From Planctomycetaceae bacterium (GTDB taxonomy: Bacteria; Planctomycetota; Planctomycetia; Planctomycetales; Planctomycetaceae), in NCBI GenBank assembly GCA_016765335.1, contig JAESQE010000474.1, positions 1-7,996 of the forward strand: a stretch of DNA of 7,996 bases. The letters run 5' to 3'. Each line of letters begins with the position of its first letter. The stretch's first letter is position 1. The notes under the pieces were generated by a model that ran no database searches, had not been told where the DNA came from, and saw nothing but the letters and a program-made list of their open reading frames with translations. A program made the translations under genes and the position numbers. Below, in pieces: positions 1 through 7,200 of the stretch.

Positions 1-1
1 A

Positions 2-1426
2 CAGCAGGTGCAAGCAGCACAGGCATCACTCGCCGAGCAAGCCTCTCAGTTCGAGCAAGACAAAGCAACCTGGGAAGAACTTGAGCAACAACTTAATGCT
101 GATGCTCAAGAATATCAGGACCAAATGCAGGAATTGATCAGTTTGCATGAACAAGCTGAACAGGCGAGACAGGCAACTGCGGAGGAATTATCTGATACGC
201 AGGAAGTTCGTACTCAGGAGCTGGCTACTGCCCAGGAAGCTCTTTTGCAGGAACAAAGTCGCACAGAATCTTTGCAACAAGATTTTGAACAATTGCAACA
301 GCAGCAGACTAACGAACAAGATGAGCAACTTGCTGAGCAACAACAAGACATTGATGAGCAGTTGCTGAAAATCGCATCAGAAAAAGAGTATATTGAAGCG
401 GTTCGAGAAGAAGTCGAAATCGAGAAAGAGGCTTTTTCACAAGTTCGAAAAGATTTGCAAGAAGTTCGAGAACAAGCCGATCAAGACATACAGCAACAGC
501 TTGAAGATCTTGCTCAAGAACGCGAAGAACTTGAACAATCGCGAGAAGAAATGTTGCAGAACAGCGAATCAGCCCAGGAACAGAACGCCCCTGAACTCGA
601 AGAAGAAACAGATTTTTCAGAACCCGACATTTTCAATGAAGATTCAGAAGCTGCGGATGAAGAATCAATAGACACCGACGATTCGTCCGAGAGTGTTGAT
701 GAATCTTTAGAAGCCGAACAAGAAGAAGCCGATGATGTTAATGATTTGCGTAACGAGCTGGCACAAATGTTCGATCTCGATGCTTCCCAGGCAGAAGCCG
801 GCTTAGTCGAGTCACCTCAAGAAGCGGAACCAGAGATTGCCTCTATGGCAACTGAGGAGCAAGAGACGGCCCAAGTTCAAGAGGTTGAAGAAGTTTCAGA
901 TGCAGCTAATCCTGATTCCATGGCAAGCTATATGAAGAATCTTTTTGCTAGAACAGGTAACAAGCAGGAGCTTTTCGAAACTGAGGATTCAGAAGACTCC
1001 ACAAATCAAGACCAGTCTTCCGAATCTGAGCAAGATCAAACGGCAATTCTGAATCATACAGAATCCAACGAGCAGGAAGAGGAAGGCTCTATCGATCAAT
1101 TGCCTGCAACTCCGATTACAGCGGTAGACCGGGAAGCGATGGCGGATGATATTAGTTCCCTAAGAGATGTTGCTAACCAGACTGCACGTAACGCTTTGTC
1201 TACACATGCCTGGAAGCAACTGCGGGGAAAGGTGTTTATCAATGTCGCCCTCACCGTGGTCACTGGCATGGCATCGGCTTTCTTCCTGGCGAACTCATTT
1301 TTGGGTAACCAATCGTATCAGGACTACCAAATAATTACACTGTTGCTTTGCGGTGTCTCAACTGTCGAATTGCTCCGTTCTAATGTAATGCTGGCACGTT
1401 TGAAATCAACAGATCACGCGATCTAA
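2..1426 (+). CDS. Coiled-coil, acidic-linker membrane-anchored protein (5' partial)
   Basis: The frame is open to the left edge: CAG CAG precedes the first possible start, a GTG at 8 inside a coiled coil, so the true start lies upstream. Numbering from that GTG, residues 1-185 are a continuous Gln/Glu/Lys/Arg-rich coiled coil with almost no Pro or Gly. Residues 186-365 are an acidic Asp/Glu/Ser linker holding two short amphipathic segments, DLRNELAQMFDL (246-257) and DSMASYMKNLFARTG (303-317). Residues 374-406 form a helix leading to two hydrophobic segments (about 408-431 and 440-460) joined by a short polar loop. Basic residues before the first helix (KQLRGK) and after the second (RLK) predict both ends in the cytoplasm, with the coiled coil facing inward. 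I recall planctomycete proteins with a similar Y-M-x2-L motif and membrane end, but no named family can be assigned. A structural or scaffold role is inference. The gene is convergent with the next one. Confidence 0.85.
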   Translation, partial: QQVQAAQASLAEQASQFEQDKATWEELEQQLNADAQEYQDQMQELISLHEQAEQARQATAEELSDTQEVRTQELATAQEALLQEQSRTESLQQDFEQLQQQQTNEQDEQLAEQQQDIDEQLLKIASEKEYIEAVREEVEIEKEAFSQVRKDLQEVREQADQDIQQQLEDLAQEREELEQSREEMLQNSESAQEQNAPELEEETDFSEPDIFNEDSEAADEESIDTDDSSESVDESLEAEQEEADDVNDLRNELAQMFDLDASQAEAGLVESPQEAEPEIASMATEEQETAQVQEVEEVSDAANPDSMASYMKNLFARTGNKQELFETEDSEDSTNQDQSSESEQDQTAILNHTESNEQEEEGSIDQLPATPITAVDREAMADDISSLRDVANQTARNALSTHAWKQLRGKVFINVALTVVTGMASAFFLANSFLGNQSYQDYQIITLLLCGVSTVELLRSNVMLARLKSTDHAI

Positions 1427-1560
1427 CACGAATGTCCTGACCATCAAACACGATAATCACGTGGGCTGTGGCTGAGGTACGAAACTCAGCAGCTATTCAA
1501 TTTGGAGTAAGCCCTACTCGGCTACATCAAGGTAACCACGATCTCTCAATGCATTATGTA
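1427..1560. other. Convergent intergenic gap with weak hairpins
   Basis: These 134 bp separate two genes that end facing each other. Two small inverted repeats are visible: GCTGAG at 1471-1476 with CTCAGC at 1485-1490 (6-bp stem, 8-nt loop), and GAGTA at 1505-1509 with TACTC at 1515-1519 (5-bp stem, 5-nt loop). A third, AGATC/GATCT at 1411-1424, overlaps the stop codon of the upstream gene. None is followed by a run of T on either strand, so none is a convincing intrinsic terminator. Transcription from both sides must end somewhere here or run into the opposing gene. An open frame at 1468-1710 on the plus strand is not credible because it lies largely over the better-supported minus-strand gene. 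Confidence 0.3.
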
Positions 1561-1914
1561 TCATGCCATGATTGTTTTCGTGATTCGGGTCATTTCCAGG
1601 CTTTTGAGACGATTGACAATCCGCTCCTCATCAGGTGGCGAGCAATTCTCCAGACATTTGATCATTGCGTATGTGGAGTGATAAGCATCCCAGTAGCCTT
1701 CCTTGAATGACATTTCAATAGCAACATCAACATTGCGGCTAGATTGAAACACCACAACTACTTCAATTAATCGTCTACCGTAATTCTCTTTGATTATTTG
1801 GTGAAGAAGTAGTCCACTTGTACAAAGAAAGTAATAGCCAAGAAAAAGTGACACAAAGATGATGATCATTAAATACTTCAATCGCCTACCGGCTTTTTTG
1901 TTCAGTTGAGCCAT
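1561..1914 (-). CDS. Small single-pass membrane protein of unknown function
   Basis: This is a 117-residue protein that I do not recognise. Residues 4-13 are basic (NKKAGRRLKY region), followed by one hydrophobic segment at about 14-37 (core LMIIIFVSLFLGYYFL). By the positive-inside rule the N-terminus is cytoplasmic and the remaining 80 residues are outside, unless the segment is a cleaved signal; no clear cleavage site is seen. The soluble part has a predicted beta strand (EVVVVF, 51-56), then a mixed helical region with two Cys (87 and 91), which could form a disulfide outside the membrane. The start is ATG at 1914. A GTG directly upstream at 1917 is in frame, but the AGGAGGT site sits 8 nt from the ATG and only 5 from the GTG. 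The strong ribosome binding site is the main evidence that the gene is real. It follows the exported-protein gene on the same strand, separated by a large inverted repeat. Confidence 0.62.
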   Translation of the reverse strand: MAQLNKKAGRRLKYLMIIIFVSLFLGYYFLCTSGLLLHQIIKENYGRRLIEVVVVFQSSRNVDVAIEMSFKEGYWDAYHSTYAMIKCLENCSPPDEERIVNRLKSLEMTRITKTIMA

Positions 1915-1922
1915 CACCTTCC

Positions 1923-1929
1923 ACCTCCT
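1923..1929 (-). promoter_or_regulatory. Strong ribosome binding site deciding the start at 1914
   Basis: On the minus strand the sequence is AGGAGGT, then GGAAG, GTG and ATG. The site is a near-perfect complement of the 16S anti-Shine-Dalgarno sequence. It lies 8 nt before the ATG, which is the usual spacing, so the ATG is preferred over the adjacent GTG. It is the best ribosome binding site seen for any start in this window. Confidence 0.7.
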
Positions 1930-1942
1930 GATTCATCAGCAT

Positions 1943-2047
1943 CGCAGGGTCTGCTGTGCAGGCCAATTGTGACTTACAACCTCATGAGATCATTGCCACT
2001 ATAGCATCTATTACCCCACCCCCGCGGTCCGCACAGCAGACCCTGCG
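1943..2047. repeat. Perfect 17-bp inverted repeat around a 71-bp centre
   Basis: The left arm, CGCAGGGTCTGCTGTGC (1943-1959), is the exact reverse complement of the right arm, GCACAGCAGACCCTGCG (2031-2047). The bases flanking both ends of the arms do not pair, so the limits are sharp. Twelve of 17 arm bases are G or C. Inside the right arm's border lies a second small palindrome, GCGGTCCGC (2024-2032), beside a C-rich run, and CTCATGAG (1981-1988) is also palindromic. The element fills most of the gap between two minus-strand genes; its left arm ends 13 bp from the ribosome binding site of the small membrane protein. It could be a short non-autonomous mobile element or REP-like repeat, or an RNA stem acting between the genes. 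I see no flanking target duplication and no T-run. Confidence 0.75.
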
Positions 2048-2057
2048 TCAATTCACT

Positions 2058-2912
2058 TTACTTTTTTGATAGCTGCTCAGGGAAATCTTTTTTGTAACGA
2101 TTTAGCATCGCTTCGACATCGTTTTCCATGAGGTAAAGTTTGCCGCGGATCTTTTTTGTTTCGCCCGGTTTGAGGCCGCCGATGCGAAAATCGCTGTGGA
2201 CACAGCGAGCCACCCCTTGAAACAGTTCCTGATACGGCTCCCAGGCGGAACCAAGAATCAGTTTGTCGTCTGCACTGAAACATCCGATGATGCCGAACGA
2301 AGGCGTTTGTGGATTCAACGGGCGGGGATTCACATCGTTTCGATTCACACCCGGAGCAGCCCAAACCTGACCCGGAATGTAACGAGCTTTCATCTCCCAA
2401 ACCGGAGTCGGCATCATCTGCAGCTTCCCGTCGATGAAGACAAAACTATTTTGAATGTATCCATATTTTTCATCGGGCTTGGTGTGTCCGGTAAATTTAC
2501 CAACGCGAATACAAGGCTGTGCCCAATGTGCCTGCGAAGCTTGTTTAGTCGGATTGGTTGCAATCACCTGGAAATCGATTTCATCCTTGTGAGCAGTAAT
2601 GATATGAGACACCTGCACGCCATCTTCCAGGTTGCATTTCAGTTTCAGCTGCGTTTTGTCAGCATTGATCGAAACGAGTTCGGTTTTGTGCTTGATGAGA
2701 GTCTTTCCCCAGTCACGATCGGTGGAACCGGCTTTGCAGTACGCTTCCAGATAATGGATTTCAATTTCGCCGCCGGGCAGATGCTTACCATGAATCCTTA
2801 AATAGTTCTTGGACCAGGAAAGCGTCAAAGGAGAATCAGCTGCACTGGCAATTGAAGAACAAGCAAGTAAAACCAAACATAGCGGCAACAGAAAAATAGT
2901 ACGTAAAGACAT
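2058..2912 (-). CDS. Exported beta-rich protein of unknown function, planctomycete-type
   Basis: This is a 284-residue protein with an N-terminal signal peptide: MSLR, a hydrophobic core at residues 5-17, and a probable signal peptidase I site after Ala24 (Ala-Ser-Ala). A Cys at 18 follows Leu-Leu-Ala, a poor lipobox, so a lipoprotein is possible but less likely. The mature part alternates short strands and turns. Notable segments are YLEAYCKAGSTDRDW (54-68), AHWAQPCIRV (128-137), and a C-terminal stretch GCFSADDKLILGSAW (210-224) through GLKPGETKKIRGKLY (246-260), with five mature Cys at 59, 93, 134, 211 and 237. I associate such segments with uncharacterised secreted planctomycete proteins; no enzyme motif is visible. 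The ATG at 2912 lies 8 nt from TAAGGA. An ATG at 2918 is only 2 nt away, and a longer start at 3035 would place the signal peptide internally and read through a repeat-like segment. The gene lies downstream of the glycosyltransferase on the same strand. Confidence 0.82.
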   Translation of the reverse strand: MSLRTIFLLPLCLVLLACSSIASAADSPLTLSWSKNYLRIHGKHLPGGEIEIHYLEAYCKAGSTDRDWGKTLIKHKTELVSINADKTQLKLKCNLEDGVQVSHIITAHKDEIDFQVIATNPTKQASQAHWAQPCIRVGKFTGHTKPDEKYGYIQNSFVFIDGKLQMMPTPVWEMKARYIPGQVWAAPGVNRNDVNPRPLNPQTPSFGIIGCFSADDKLILGSAWEPYQELFQGVARCVHSDFRIGGLKPGETKKIRGKLYLMENDVEAMLNRYKKDFPEQLSKK

Positions 2913-2920
2913 AATCATAA

Positions 2921-2926
2921 TCCTTA
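2921..2926 (-). promoter_or_regulatory. Ribosome binding site of the exported protein
   Basis: On the minus strand TAAGGA is followed by TT, ATG, ATT and ATG. The spacing is 2 nt to the first ATG (2918) and 8 nt to the second (2912), so the second is the likelier start. That places the initiator methionine four residues before the hydrophobic core of the signal peptide. Confidence 0.55.
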
Positions 2927-2927
2927 T

Positions 2928-2937
2928 TTCAATTGAA
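2928..2937. promoter_or_regulatory. 10-bp palindrome next to a ribosome binding site
   Basis: TTCAATTGAA is a perfect palindrome lying one base upstream of the TAAGGA site of the exported-protein gene, within an AT-rich leader. Its position would suit an operator that blocks transcription or translation. Short AT-rich palindromes occur often by chance, and no second copy was noticed in the window, so this is only a candidate. Confidence 0.2.
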
Positions 2938-2944
2938 TTATTAG

Positions 2945-3022
2945 AGGAAGAGTCGTGGCAATACAGGCCTCCATGGAATCTGGGGGCTTCGCTCGGCTGC
3001 GTCCTCAGCCACCCGATACTCA
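2945..3022. repeat. Candidate dispersed intergenic repeat, GC-rich and palindrome-rich
   Basis: This segment differs from the AT-rich sequence on both sides. On the minus strand it reads GTGAGTATCGGGTGGCTG, then AGGACGCAGCCGAGCGAAGC and CCCCAGATTCCATGG. It holds a hairpin (GGCTG 2995-2999 with CAGCC 3006-3010, 6-nt loop), and the palindromes AGGCCT (2965-2970) and TCCATGGA (2970-2977). I recall similar strings between genes in planctomycete genomes, but this could not be checked. It stays open in the frame of the downstream gene, so automatic annotation may wrongly add about 41 residues to the exported protein. Only one copy is present in the window, so calling it a repeat is an inference. 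It could instead be a leader RNA or a remnant of a gene. Confidence 0.4.
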
Positions 3023-3061
3023 CTAAGTTCTTCATCCATCGCTATTATTTTATCAAGCGGT

Positions 3062-4219
3062 TCATTGGGAATCGAGGACTCGCTGATAAACTTCGCGAAT
3101 TTTCCGGGACATCGTTTGATGCCGGTACAAATCGGTAAACTTATCGCGGCCCGTGTTTCCTAACCGGTTTCGAAGCTTGGAATCTTCCACCAGTTGAACC
3201 ATTGCGTTTGTTAAGCCCTCCAAATCGTTGCGGGGAATCAGGAATCCGGTTTCGTTATTGATGACCACTTCCTTGGCTCCATCGATATCAAAACTGACGA
3301 CAGGTTTTCCTGTAATCAACGCCTGGGGCAACACGCGAGCCAGCCCTTCCCATTGGCTGGTATGCACCAGAATATCTAATGTGTGCATCAACTGAGGAAT
3401 TTCAGTGGGTGGAACCAGTCCAGTGAAGATGAAATAATTCTGCAAACCGGCCGCTTCAATTTCTGCTTCGAATTGCTGACGAAGAATCCCATCTCCAATG
3501 AACAGAAAACGAGCCTGCGGACAACGACGAACCACTTCCCCTGCAACCGCCAAAATCGAATCGTGTCCTTTGAGCGGAAACAATCTTCCGATTTTTCCAA
3601 TAAGAACGTTTTCTGGCGTAAGCCCCCAGGCTTCTCTTTGAGCGTCTCGATTTTCAGGTGGTGCCAAAAAGGGATCAACAACAAAGCCGCTATGAATGGT
3701 TGTGTACTTTTCCGGAACGCTGATTCCAGCTTCCAGATATTGCTCGGACATCGCATTGGCGACACTGATATAGTGATCGGTCCAGCGAGCAGCGATTTTT
3801 TCTGACAGTTTATAGGTATGATACAAAACCGGATGCTGACCGTAATGAAACGCAGCTCCGTGGATGGTGTGCACGCACGGAATCTTCAACGAAGCAGCTG
3901 CCCTCCGTCCTAGTATTCCTGCTTTAGAGCTGTGCGTATGCACGATGTCTGGCTTGAGTTCTCGAAGATGTTGTTTCAGCTTGCGATAAGCTGCCAGTTC
4001 TCGCAGCGGATGAATCGATCTACGAAGTTCTTCCAGAATAATTAAGTTGCAGCCGGATTCTTGTGCCCGCGGGATCAAACTCCCTTCCGGTCCCATCGCA
4101 GGACCAGTCATTAATGTGACGTCATCGTCATACTGACTGATATGATCTTCGACCGTATGAACGGTATTTTCCTGTGCCCCTCCGATGATGAGCCTGGTAA
4201 TTATGTGAGCAATTTTCAA
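3062..4219 (-). CDS. Family 4 (GT-B) glycosyltransferase
   Basis: The 385-residue protein has the size and layout of a GT4 retaining glycosyltransferase, which moves a sugar from a nucleotide-sugar to an acceptor at the cytoplasmic membrane face. The N-terminal domain begins MKIAHIITRL with the glycine-rich GGAQENT loop (13-19), followed by DIVHTHSSKAGILGRRAA (91-108), the usual acceptor-side region. The C-terminal domain starts near 205 with GKIGRLFPLKGHD (208-220), where Arg212 and Lys217 would hold the donor phosphates, then FLFIGDG (238-244) and WEGLARVLPQALITGKPVVS (290-309). That last stretch is the E-x7-E signature, but its second Glu is Gln here (E291, Q299). No transmembrane segment or signal peptide is seen. 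The start is a TTG at 4219 with a weak A/G-rich leader; it is chosen because the protein then begins exactly where the family does, and no ATG or GTG lies in the short leader. The stop of the upstream gene is 23 bp away, suggesting cotranscription. The substrate cannot be inferred. Confidence 0.92.
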   Translation of the reverse strand: MKIAHIITRLIIGGAQENTVHTVEDHISQYDDDVTLMTGPAMGPEGSLIPRAQESGCNLIILEELRRSIHPLRELAAYRKLKQHLRELKPDIVHTHSSKAGILGRRAAASLKIPCVHTIHGAAFHYGQHPVLYHTYKLSEKIAARWTDHYISVANAMSEQYLEAGISVPEKYTTIHSGFVVDPFLAPPENRDAQREAWGLTPENVLIGKIGRLFPLKGHDSILAVAGEVVRRCPQARFLFIGDGILRQQFEAEIEAAGLQNYFIFTGLVPPTEIPQLMHTLDILVHTSQWEGLARVLPQALITGKPVVSFDIDGAKEVVINNETGFLIPRNDLEGLTNAMVQLVEDSKLRNRLGNTGRDKFTDLYRHQTMSRKIREVYQRVLDSQ

Positions 4220-4242
4220 AGTTGTCTTTTCTCTATGAACCT

Positions 4243-7200
4243 TTATGGCTGCTTCTGCTTGATGATCATTGTTTTCTTGGTGAACTGAAGTTTGAATTCT
4301 TTGGATTGGAAGTTATTGTCTGCCGAAATGAGTTGACCGAAAATCCCCTTGGGCATTTTGATTATGCTTTTTCCGGTCCCCTTATGTATCACTTGGAGTT
4401 GGGGGGCATAATTTCGTTGCTGTTCGCCATTTTCATCGACAGTTTGTTCGATAACTAATGCACCGTACATGAGAAAAGGCAAGCCGGCTGGTTGCAGTGG
4501 CAGCCAGCGGAGTTGATCGAGTTTGCTTGACCAAATGGTTTTATTTGTCAACTTGCTGATCGCAATCATTGGTCCATTTATATTTTGTTTCGACTGAAAC
4601 ACCAAGGGCTGAATCGAGGTTTTGGGGTCGTTGTTAAAATGGATGTACCAGCTTGCCGGGTCAGAGACCACAAACAAGTCGGAGGCGAGGCCATGAGGCG
4701 AATCAACTTGACACACCTCCGGATTGGAGAGAGTGGGATCGAGAATCATCAATTTTTGTTTGCCTACATCAAACAGGGCCAGCATCCCGTTTCCAGCTGA
4801 TGTCAACGAAGTCGTTGCAGAGATTTCAATCCTCCACGCAGTGCGTTGCTCCTCCAAATGATACCCAATCAAAAAGCCTTGTTCGGGATTCAAATTATGC
4901 CTGAGCACTGCAATGCTTCCCTGAAACGCGAGCAGGTCATCATGCTGAGGGAAATGATCCAGCTTGCCGATTGGATTGCCATCTTCCAGACGTAATTGCG
5001 AGATGCTCCTGGTTTGGTTATTAATTTTGTAGACAGCTTTTCCGTCAGTCCAGACAAGTACAGGGATCGACGAACGGGTCTGGTGTTCCCATAAAAGTTC
5101 TCCCGAATCTGCTTCTCTGAGATAGATTTTGGTACCAAGTCGATAGACCAGTTTGTGATCGTAGCACGGGGCAAGTTGCCCGACTTCCTCTGCCCAGGAT
5201 TTCATTAACGGAGTAGGCCCAATGATTTCGTGTGCAACAGTTGGCAACAAAGCAGATTGTTGAGACTCACTGCTTCCAGGGTGACTGCTGAAAGTTTTGT
5301 CCCAAAGAAGGTGTCTATCCTCGACTTCTGGCTGCTTAAGATCGATTGGTGGATCGAATCCGGACATCCCAATAAAACCACGATCACTACAAAGCAAAGC
5401 AAAATGTCCCTGGCTGTGCAGCGAGAAATTCTGGATTCTCTCCAATTGTTTCCCTTCCAGAGAAACTCTCCATTGCGTTGCTTTGTCTGGAGATTGGGCA
5501 ACGAGCATGGGGATTGCTCGGGAAATATGAAAATCCCAGTATTGCCAAGTGCTTCCAGAAGGGTGGTACGATTTGACTTCTAACTTTGGTGCAGCCTGAT
5601 AACGGTTACCAGTAGAATCGTTTTCAATGGTCGAAACATCGTATTCTGAATTGAGAACAAGACCTTGAAGATTGCCATTTTCTTTTTTGTTGAGGCCTTC
5701 ATATTTCAGCTGCCAGTTTTCGAGCAATTGCTTGCCGGTTTGTTGATCCAGACAAACCGTCTCTGAATAAACCGCTGCCAATTCTGCAAGATAGCCGGCT
5801 GCCTCAGTTGTTTTTTTATGATGGAGCATCAAACGAGCCAGCCGGGCTGTTGCTTCCGCTTGATGATTTCCCTGACCATTTAATCGAAGCCAGAGCAAGT
5901 GTCTTTCCAGCTGCAAAGGTGATTTCATTTCATCGAGTTTTCTGACTATCGCAAGGCGAAACTGTTCGGACAACTGTTTGTCGAACGCAAAGGGCTGTAA
6001 TGCTGCAAGTTGATTCGCATCAGCAGCCTGCTCGAATAAGCGAAGCGATTCTTCTCTCAGAATTTGTTGTTGCTGTTGGTTTGCAGACGCATAGACTTCT
6101 TTCATGGCGCCGGCTGCCAAGGCATCGGCTCGAACCCGTCGTTCTGCGGAAATCGAAACATATTCCCTGGATTTCTGCTGCGATGCCAGCAAAGTTCGCA
6201 GTACATTCAAGGCTTCAACCGGTTTGTGATGTTGCTGAAGTGCCCGGACGTAACGGAAGACAATTTCTGTGGAATGCTCAGCTGCGACCATCATTTGAGC
6301 CAGCTCTTCGATGTCTTTATCGTTGAGCACAATTTGATCCGTATTCGCATTAAGCAATGTTTTGGTGATTTGCCGAGCTGTTTCAGGTGATTGCTTGATG
6401 CGATAAGACTGTTGTAGCAAGTTCAACCCCGCTTGCAAATCCCCGCGATGCAACGCAAGTTGTCCTGTGATCGAAAGAGCCTGATCATCTTGCGGATTGT
6501 TCAACAATTTCTTTTCGATTTGATCGATCGCCTGATGCAAAGGTTGCAACGCGATCAACCGACCATTTCGCAAGGTGATTAATTGATCTGCCGAGACGGT
6601 AAGGTTACCTGCCCGAAAAGCTGTTGCGGTTCCTGTTTCAGGATGTTGCCATGAGAGAGCTTCTTCGGTTGTTGCCAGCAGCGACCCCGAAGCCAAATCA
6701 AATGTATGCAAACCATCTCGCACCGTGGGCAACTGATAGACATCGCCACGCAACACCCCTCTGCCTGAAGCAGGCGACTGCGACATTGCAGCTTCCCAGT
6801 TCAACGTACCATCCGCCAACTTCAACGATCGCATTTTATGCTTACCAACAATCAGAACATTTTCCTGATCGTCCACTTCAATAAACATGCCATCTTGCCG
6901 ATGCTCAGACCAAAGAAGCTTTCCGGTAAGAACATCCAGGCAGAACAGATCGTTGCTGTCCACCGGCGTGAACAATATCGAATTCCCTGCAACCAACGGG
7001 ACGGAATCTTGCCAACGCGAACCGGAAAGAAAATTAACCGATTTTGGCCCAGTTGCTCCTCTTCTTTGCTGCCTGCCGAATTGGGTAAATGCATTGTTTT
7101 TTTCGACCGGCTTTTCAATATAAGTGTAAAGCCAACTTAATTCCCTGGCTGTGAGATCAATGGCAACCACCGTTCCTGAATTGGTTGCACAGATTAAAAA

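Noticed and set aside
147..671. Two Lys/Asn/Arg-rich open frames inside the coiled-coil gene
   Set aside because: They are out-of-frame readings of a GAA/CAA-rich coding stretch, which gives few stops in other frames; the main frame has a clear coiled coil and membrane anchor.
1471..1490. Hairpin as an intrinsic terminator for the coiled-coil gene
   Set aside because: The stem is only 6 bp and no T-run follows on either strand.
1468..1710. 80-residue open frame on the plus strand after the coiled-coil gene
   Set aside because: Much of it overlaps the minus-strand membrane-protein gene, it starts at a GTG with no clear ribosome binding site, and the product has no visible domain.
2196..2801. 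201-residue open frame on the plus strand
   Set aside because: It lies entirely antisense to the exported-protein gene, which has a signal peptide and good ribosome binding site; the translated product has no recognisable domain and looks like an opposite-strand shadow.
2855..2866. Lipoprotein signal (Leu-Leu-Ala-Cys) in the exported protein
   Set aside because: Leu at the -2 position is unusual for a lipobox, and a standard Ala-x-Ala signal peptidase I site follows six residues later, so a soluble exported protein is preferred.
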